Origin: JAHJQQ01 sp032907525
Lineage (GTDB): Bacteria > Pseudomonadota > Gammaproteobacteria > Thiohalobacterales > Thiohalobacteraceae
DNA length: 11,356 bases
Direction: 5' to 3'
Assembly (NCBI GenBank): GCA_032907525.1
Contig: JAJJPM010000152.1
Location: 1-11,356, forward strand
The notes under the pieces are model-generated. The model was not told where the DNA came from. It did not search any database and saw only the letters and a list, made by a program, of their open reading frames with translations. A program made the position numbers and the translations under genes. How positions within the stretch are numbered: position 1 is the first letter of the stretch; each line of letters opens with the position of its first letter. This document shows, one piece after another, positions 6,157 to 11,356 of this stretch.

Positions 6157-7437
6157 ATGGCCAGCAAGAAAGCGCCCAAGCGCAACGCCTTCTATGCCCA
6201 GTCGGGCGGCGTGACCGCGGTGATCAACGCCAGCGCCTGCGGCGTCATCGAGACCGCGCGCAAGCACAAGGACAAGATCGGCAAGGTCTACGCCGGCCGC
6301 AACGGCATCATCGGCGCGCTGACCGAGGATCTCATCGACACCAGCAAGGAATCCGCCGCCGCCATCAAGGCGCTGCGCCACACGCCGTCGGGCGCATTCG
6401 GTTCCTGCCGCTTCAAGCTCAAGAGCCTGGAGCAGAACCTCGCCGAGTACGAGCGCCTGATCGAAGTCTTCAAGGCGCACAACATCGGCTACTTCTTCTA
6501 CAACGGCGGCGGCGACTCCGCCGACACCTGCTTCAAGGTCTCGCAGCTGTCCGAAAAGATGGGCTACCCGGTGCAGGCCATCCACGTGCCCAAGACCGTC
6601 GACAACGACCTGCCCATCACCGACAACTGCCCGGGCTTCGGTTCGGTCGCCAAGTACATCGCGGTGAGCACCCGCGAAGCGAGCTTCGACGTGGCCTCCA
6701 TGGCCGCGACCTCGACCAAGGTGTTCATCCTCGAGGTGATGGGCCGCCACGCCGGCTGGATCGCGGCCGCGGGCGCGCTGGCCTCCACCCCCGACACCGA
6801 AATCCCGATCGTGGTGCTGTTCCCCGAGGTCACCTTCGACAAGGACAAGTTCCTGGCCAAGGTCGACGGCCTGGTGAAGAAGTTCGGCTACTGCACCGTG
6901 GTGGTCTCGGAAGGCGTGAAGGGCCCGGACGGCAAGTTCCTCGCCGATCAGGGCCTGCGCGATGCCTTCGGCCATGCCCAGCTCGGCGGTGTCGCGCCGG
7001 TGGTGGCCTCCATCATCAAGGAGGGCCTGGGCCTGAAATATCACTGGGGCGTGGCGGACTACCTGCAGCGCGCCGCGCGCCACATCGCCTCCAAGACCGA
7101 CGTCGACATGGCCTACGCCATGGGCAAGGCCGCGGTCGAATTCGCCCTCAAGGGCCACAACTCGGTGATGCCGACCGTGGACCGCATCTCCGACAAGCCC
7201 TTCAAGTGGAAGGTCGGCATGGCCCCGCTGTCCAAGGTCGCCAACGTCGAGAAGATGATGCCCAAGGATTTCATCACCCGGGACGGCTTCGGCATCACCG
7301 AAAAATGCCGCACCTACATGGAGCCGCTGATCAAGGGCGAGGATTATCCGCCCTACAAGAACGGCCTGCCGCAGTACGTTCGCCTGAAGAACGTCGCGGT
7401 GCCGAAGAAACTCGGCAAGTTCGATCTGAAGAAGTGA
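6157..7437 (+). CDS. pfp: Pyrophosphate-dependent 6-phosphofructokinase
   Basis: Catalyses reversible phosphoryl transfer between fructose 6-phosphate + PPi and fructose 1,6-bisphosphate + Pi in the cytoplasm. The 426-aa product has the PFK fold motifs: SGGVTAVINAS (16-26), GGGDS (117-121), PKTVDND (145-151) with catalytic Asp149, and MGRHAGW (195-201). Asp120 (ATP enzymes have Gly in GGDGS) and Lys146 in PKTVDND (ATP enzymes have PGTIDND) are the established marks of PPi as phosphoryl donor. In methanotrophs and sulfur-oxidising symbionts such enzymes are associated with hppA and proposed to act on sedoheptulose 7-phosphate and in an energy-saving Calvin or RuMP cycle. A strong ribosome binding site precedes the start and an intrinsic terminator follows the stop by about 11 bases, so pfp probably ends its own transcript, with hppA beyond it. 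Confidence 0.94.
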   Translation: MASKKAPKRNAFYAQSGGVTAVINASACGVIETARKHKDKIGKVYAGRNGIIGALTEDLIDTSKESAAAIKALRHTPSGAFGSCRFKLKSLEQNLAEYERLIEVFKAHNIGYFFYNGGGDSADTCFKVSQLSEKMGYPVQAIHVPKTVDNDLPITDNCPGFGSVAKYIAVSTREASFDVASMAATSTKVFILEVMGRHAGWIAAAGALASTPDTEIPIVVLFPEVTFDKDKFLAKVDGLVKKFGYCTVVVSEGVKGPDGKFLADQGLRDAFGHAQLGGVAPVVASIIKEGLGLKYHWGVADYLQRAARHIASKTDVDMAYAMGKAAVEFALKGHNSVMPTVDRISDKPFKWKVGMAPLSKVANVEKMMPKDFITRDGFGITEKCRTYMEPLIKGEDYPPYKNGLPQYVRLKNVAVPKKLGKFDLKK

Positions 7438-7448
7438 CAAAGAACGAC

Positions 7449-7476
7449 AAAGGGGCCTGAGCGCCCCTTTGTTTTT
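7449..7476 (+). terminator. Rho-independent terminator after pfp
   Basis: AAAGGGGC (7449-7456), a six-base loop and GCCCCTTT (7463-7470) form a perfect 8-bp stem, followed by GTTTTT. It starts 11 bases after the pfp stop. This is the clearest intrinsic terminator in the window. Confidence 0.9.
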
Positions 7477-7520
7477 CGTTCTGATTTCCGCCATGGCGGA
7501 CACAACGGTGCGCAAAACAA

Positions 7521-7604
7521 AGATCTTAGCCACGAAATCCACGAAATGGGTTTGGTGTTCGTAATACTAAATTTTCGTGGGTTTCGCGGATTTCGTGGCC
7601 ATCT
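7521..7604. repeat. CCACGAAA inverted-repeat element (element D)
   Basis: The left arm (7521-7547) has AGATCTTA followed by two units, GCCACGAAA and TCCACGAAA. The right arm (7571-7604) holds three inverted units, TTTCGTGGG, TTTCGCGGA and TTTCGTGGC, then CATCT. The centre (7548-7570) is AT-rich. The ends AGAT and ATCT are complementary. It lies between the pfp terminator and the 65-aa gene, the most complete copy of the CCACGAAA form in the window. Confidence 0.85.
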
Positions 7605-7624
7605 AGGGATTTTATTTGACACCA

Positions 7625-7822
7625 ATGAATATAGACCGCGCGCGTGAACTCCTGCAGGTGCAGATCGGGCTGGGCAGCGGCTACAACCGCAACTCGGCGC
7701 GGCTGATCCTGGCGGAGATCCAGCGCGAGCACGGGCAGGCGGCGGTCGACCGGCTGATCCGCGAGCTGGACCTGGAGCGTGTCTTCGGCTTCAAGCCAGG
7801 GACGGAGTTCAAGGCCCCTTGA
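7625..7822 (+). CDS. Small hypothetical protein, 65 aa, upstream of hppA
   Basis: Not recognised. The 65-residue product is predicted to be mostly helical and charged (MNIDRARELLQVQIGLG, residues 1-17; EIQREHGQAAVDRLIRELD, 31-49), ending VFGFKPGTEFKAP. It has no membrane segment, cysteine pair or signal peptide. ATG at 7625 is chosen; an in-frame TTG lies at 7616. No clear Shine-Dalgarno sequence is seen. The amphipathic pattern and its position directly before hppA, same strand and 68 bases away, favour a real gene. The stop codon lies inside an 18-base palindrome (7817-7834). It could be a small regulator or accessory factor of hppA, but nothing in the sequence proves this. Confidence 0.6.
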   Translation: MNIDRARELLQVQIGLGSGYNRNSARLILAEIQREHGQAAVDRLIRELDLERVFGFKPGTEFKAP

Positions 7823-7834
7823 CCCGGGTCAAGG
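7817..7834. promoter_or_regulatory. 18-bp perfect palindrome upstream of hppA
   Basis: CCTTGACCCGGGTCAAGG reads the same on both strands, overlaps the stop codon of the 65-aa gene and lies 56 bases before the hppA start. It could be an operator for a dimeric regulator or a short RNA hairpin. No strong -10/-35 pair was found around it, so its role is inference only. Confidence 0.4.
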
Positions 7835-7877
7835 TCGACCGGCAACCCCCTACGAATAATGCGCACCCACTACTAAT

Positions 7878-7883
7878 AGGAGG
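7878..7883 (+). promoter_or_regulatory. Strong ribosome binding site of hppA
   Basis: A perfect AGGAGG lies seven bases before the ATG at 7891, in an AT-rich leader. It fixes the start against an in-frame upstream extension to 7819, and it is the strongest such site in the window, in keeping with high expression of a membrane pump. Confidence 0.85.
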
Positions 7884-7890
7884 AATTTTC

Positions 7891-9921
<2,031 letters not shown>

Positions 9922-9934
9922 AAATGGCGGGTGT

Positions 9935-9956
9935 GGGACAGACTCAAGTCTGTCCC
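9935..9956. repeat. GGGACAGACT palindrome (REP-like)
   Basis: GGGACAGACT, a two-base centre and AGTCTGTCCC form a perfect 10-bp inverted repeat 13 bases after the hppA stop. The same GGGACAGACTTnAGTCTGTCCC kind of sequence is widespread between genes of gammaproteobacteria. It may also help end or stabilise hppA mRNA. No T-run follows. Confidence 0.75.
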
Positions 9957-9982
9957 CCTGCGCTACAAAAAGAAAACCCCTG

Positions 9983-10068
9983 AACGCAAAGGCGCAGAAG
10001 GCGCACAAAGGAAATCTCGTTTACTGATAATAGATTATTCCTTCGCGCGCCCTGGGCGCCTTCGTGTT
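9983..10068. repeat. AACGCAAAGGCGC imperfect inverted-repeat element
   Basis: A 30-base left arm (9983-10012, beginning AACGCAAAGGCGCAGAAGG) pairs with a 30-base right arm (10039-10068) at 23 of 30 positions by hand alignment. The centre (10013-10038) is AT-rich. It lies between hppA and ppa, after the GGGACAGACT palindrome. It resembles the common AACGCAAAG/CTTTGCGTT intergenic repeats of bacteria and appears old and diverged. Confidence 0.7.
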
Positions 10069-10103
10069 GAAAGTGTTTTTCGGGTAATTCAGAAAAATCT
10101 TAT

Positions 10104-10137
10104 AAAGGGCCGGTGTATACTACCGGCCCTTTTTCTT
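10104..10137 (+). terminator. Intrinsic terminator hairpin between hppA and ppa
   Basis: AAAGGGCCGGT (10104-10114), a seven-base loop and ACCGGCCCTTT (10122-10132) form a perfect 11-bp stem followed by TTCTTT. It ends about 20 bases before the ppa start. TATAAA (10101-10106) overlaps its left foot, so a ppa promoter starting inside the hairpin is possible but has no good -35. It separates hppA from ppa transcription. Confidence 0.75.
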
Positions 10138-10157
10138 TGCGCCGAGGCCGCCCCGTT

Positions 10158-10706
10158 ATGAACCTGGACCGCGTCGATTCGGGCCGCGATGTGCCCAACG
10201 ATATCAATGTGATCATCGAGATCCCCGCGCACAGCGACCCGGTGAAGTACGAAGTCGACAAGACATCCGGCGCCATGTACGTCGACCGTTTCATGAACAC
10301 GGCCATGCACTACCCCTGCAACTACGGCTACGTGCCGCACACCCTGTCGGCGGATGGCGACCCGGTGGACGTGCTGGTGCTCACACCGGTGCCGCTGATC
10401 ACGGGGTCGGTGGTGCGCTGCCGGCCGGTGGGCGTATTGAAGATGACCGACGAATCCGGCGACGATGCCAAGGTGCTGGCCGTACCGGTCGACAAGCTCT
10501 GCAACCTCTACCGCAAGGTCAAGGATTTCCGCGACCTGCCCGAGATGCTGCTGGAACAGATCGCACACTTCTTCGAGCACTACAAGGATCTCGACGAGGG
10601 CAAATGGGTGCGCGTGGAGGGCTGGGCCGGCGTCGAGGAAGCGAAGAAGGAAATCCTCGCCAGCGTGCAGATGTACAAGGACGCGCCGGAGAAACCTAAT
10701 TTCTGA
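10158..10706 (+). CDS. ppa: Soluble inorganic pyrophosphatase (family I)
   Basis: Hydrolyses cytoplasmic PPi to two phosphates, driving biosynthetic reactions forward. The 182-aa product is of family I length. Metal and substrate residues align by eye with the E. coli enzyme: Glu21, Lys30, Glu32, Arg44 and Tyr56, the signature DGDPVD (66-71; Asp66, Asp68, Asp71), and MTDESGDDAK (96-105) with Asp98, Asp103 and Lys105. The C-terminal EGWAGVEEAKKEI (154-166) is also typical. The start at 10158 matches the family; GAGG lies ten bases upstream, and an earlier in-frame GTG at 10113 would fall inside the terminator stem. It stands next to hppA, which uses the same substrate, but a terminator and two repeats divide them. 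Identification is firm. Confidence 0.96.
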   Translation: MNLDRVDSGRDVPNDINVIIEIPAHSDPVKYEVDKTSGAMYVDRFMNTAMHYPCNYGYVPHTLSADGDPVDVLVLTPVPLITGSVVRCRPVGVLKMTDESGDDAKVLAVPVDKLCNLYRKVKDFRDLPEMLLEQIAHFFEHYKDLDEGKWVRVEGWAGVEEAKKEILASVQMYKDAPEKPNF

Positions 10707-10713
10707 TAACCGC

Positions 10714-10780
10714 AGGGCCGAGGTTCTAGGTACTAGGGCCGAGGCAATATCCTTTACCTAGCACCTAGAACCTCGGCCCT
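10714..10780. repeat. AGGGCCGAGG long hairpin between ppa and the phosphoesterase gene
   Basis: A 24-base left arm (10714-10737, beginning AGGGCCGAGGTTCTAGG) is complementary to 10757-10780 at 23 of 24 positions, with a 19-base centre. AGGGCCGAGG also recurs directly at 10735-10744, and TAGAACCT recurs at 10765-10772 and 10780-10787, so the element is built of repeated modules. It begins 7 bases after the ppa stop and ends 13 bases before the next start. Confidence 0.85.
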
Positions 10781-10793
10781 AGAACCTGCATTT

Positions 10794-11312
10794 ATGAAAA
10801 TCGCCATCGTCTCCGACAGCCACGACAACCGCGCCCTGCTCGAAGCCGCCGTGCGCGATGCCAAGGCGCGCGGTGCCGAGGCCGTGCTGCACTGCGGCGA
10901 CGTGGTCGCGCCGAGCACGCTCAATGTGCTGCAGCCGCTCGGCCTGCCCGTACACGTCATCCACGGCAACAACGCCGGCGATCTTTATATGATGGCGCGC
11001 ATCGCCTCGAAGCCGTCCAGCGTGGTGAAGTTCTACGGCCAGGATGCCGGCATCGAACTCGCCGGCAAACGCATTTTCCTGGTCCACTATCCGCATTATG
11101 CCCAGGCCATGGCGACGACCGGCGACTGGGACATCGTCTGCTGCGGCCACGACCATTGCGCGGCCGTGACGCGCGTGGCCAACATCAAGGGTGGCGAGAG
11201 TCTGGTGGTGAATCCGGGCACGGTCGGCGGGGTTGCGGCGCCGGCGACCTACATCCTGGGTGACCTGGAGGGAATGACGTTCGAGGTTCTGGGAGTGAGG
11301 AGTGAGGAGTGA
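10794..11312 (+). CDS. YfcE/MJ0936-type metallophosphoesterase
   Basis: A calcineurin-like phosphodiesterase of 172 aa with a two-metal centre. Seen motifs: SDSHDN (7-12; Asp8, His10), HCGDVV (33-38; Asp36), GNN (58-60; Asn59), LVHYPH (96-101; His98), CCGHDH (116-121; His119, His121) and NPGTVGG (140-146). These match the YfcE/MJ0936 family, enzymes that cleave bis-p-nitrophenyl phosphate in vitro and whose natural substrate is unclear. The start follows the family N-terminus MKIAIVSDSHDN, but no Shine-Dalgarno sequence is visible, since a repeat hairpin ends 13 bases before it. The C-terminus (VRSEE) and stop codon are made by a GGAGTGA tandem repeat, so the last residues are not ancestral. 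It lies downstream of ppa in the same direction; a shared role is possible but not shown. Confidence 0.9.
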   Translation: MKIAIVSDSHDNRALLEAAVRDAKARGAEAVLHCGDVVAPSTLNVLQPLGLPVHVIHGNNAGDLYMMARIASKPSSVVKFYGQDAGIELAGKRIFLVHYPHYAQAMATTGDWDIVCCGHDHCAAVTRVANIKGGESLVVNPGTVGGVAAPATYILGDLEGMTFEVLGVRSEE

Positions 11313-11316
11313 GGAG
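11292..11316. repeat. 7-bp GGAGTGA tandem repeat over the phosphoesterase stop codon
   Basis: Three complete GGAGTGA units (11292-11298, 11299-11305, 11306-11312) and a partial GGAG follow one another. The third unit supplies the TGA stop. Because 7 is not a multiple of 3, each unit is read in a different frame, and a change in copy number would alter the C-terminus. Confidence 0.85.
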
Positions 11317-11323
11317 CAAACCC

Positions 11324-11356
11324 ATTATGGCCACGGAAGCACACGGAAACACACGG
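11324..11356. repeat. CACACGGAAA repeat, left arm cut by window end (element E)
   Basis: From 11324 the sequence reads ATTATGGCCACGGAAGC and then ACACGGAAA-CACACGG, almost the same as the left arm of the element at 5991-6023. The right arm, if any, is beyond the window. No coding function is seen in 11313-11356. Confidence 0.75.

Noticed and set aside
5677..7542. 621-codon open frame on the minus strand opposite pfp
   Set aside because: It crosses the 119-aa gene, the repeat at 5991-6088 and pfp, and lacks recognisable motifs; antisense artefact.
28..7604. CCACGAAA repeats as a CRISPR array
   Set aside because: The units are 9 bp without unique spacers and occur as inverted arms, so they do not fit CRISPR repeat-spacer structure.
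7616..7621. Perfect TTGACA box before the 65-aa gene
   Set aside because: No acceptable -10 box lies 15-19 bases downstream (the region is GCGCGCG), and the box overlaps the start region of the gene, so it is not called as a promoter.

Overview
High-GC chromosomal DNA, most likely from a gammaproteobacterium of the Chromatiales/Ectothiorhodospiraceae kind (sulfur-oxidising or otherwise autotrophic relatives). The taxonomic guess is inference. It rests on the mpl-ubiX pairing seen in gammaproteobacteria, a pyrophosphate-type phosphofructokinase next to a proton-pumping pyrophosphatase (a pairing known from methanotrophs and sulfur-oxidising symbionts), and many palindromic intergenic repeats. 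Nine complete protein genes are recognised or confidently called, and two small ones (119 and 65 aa) remain unassigned. No tRNA, rRNA, CRISPR array or transposase gene was found, and there is no gene-free stretch longer than 300 bases.

Left part (1-2730, minus strand): a multi-spanning membrane protein, then mpl (murein tripeptide recycling ligase), then ubiX (flavin prenyltransferase), read leftward. A repeat separates the first two genes and another follows ubiX. Next, in the opposite direction, comes a cardiolipin synthase-like phospholipase D family protein (2812-3969). A palindromic repeat and a GC-rich hairpin separate it from the convergent adk.

Central and right part (4133-10706): a group of genes concerned with AMP and pyrophosphate. 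adk (minus strand) carries an unusual lysine/alanine-rich C-terminal tail of about 195 residues. Divergent from it are a 119-aa unknown, a PPi-dependent phosphofructokinase with a clear terminator, a 65-aa unknown, hppA (a proton-pumping membrane pyrophosphatase whose sequence looks K+-independent) and a soluble inorganic pyrophosphatase. A YfcE-like metallophosphoesterase follows. Read together, adenylate kinase handles AMP while PFP, HppA and Ppa handle PPi, the two products of ATP to AMP + PPi reactions. The grouping is seen in the sequence; the joint role is inference.

Nearly every intergenic gap holds a palindromic or tandem repeat. There are at least six kinds: 9-bp-period CCACGAAA units, a CACACGGAAA variant, TAGGGTGCGTCG, GGGACAGACT, AACGCAAAGGCGC and AGGGCCGAGG hairpins, plus a 7-bp GGAGTGA tandem that runs through the stop codon of the last gene.
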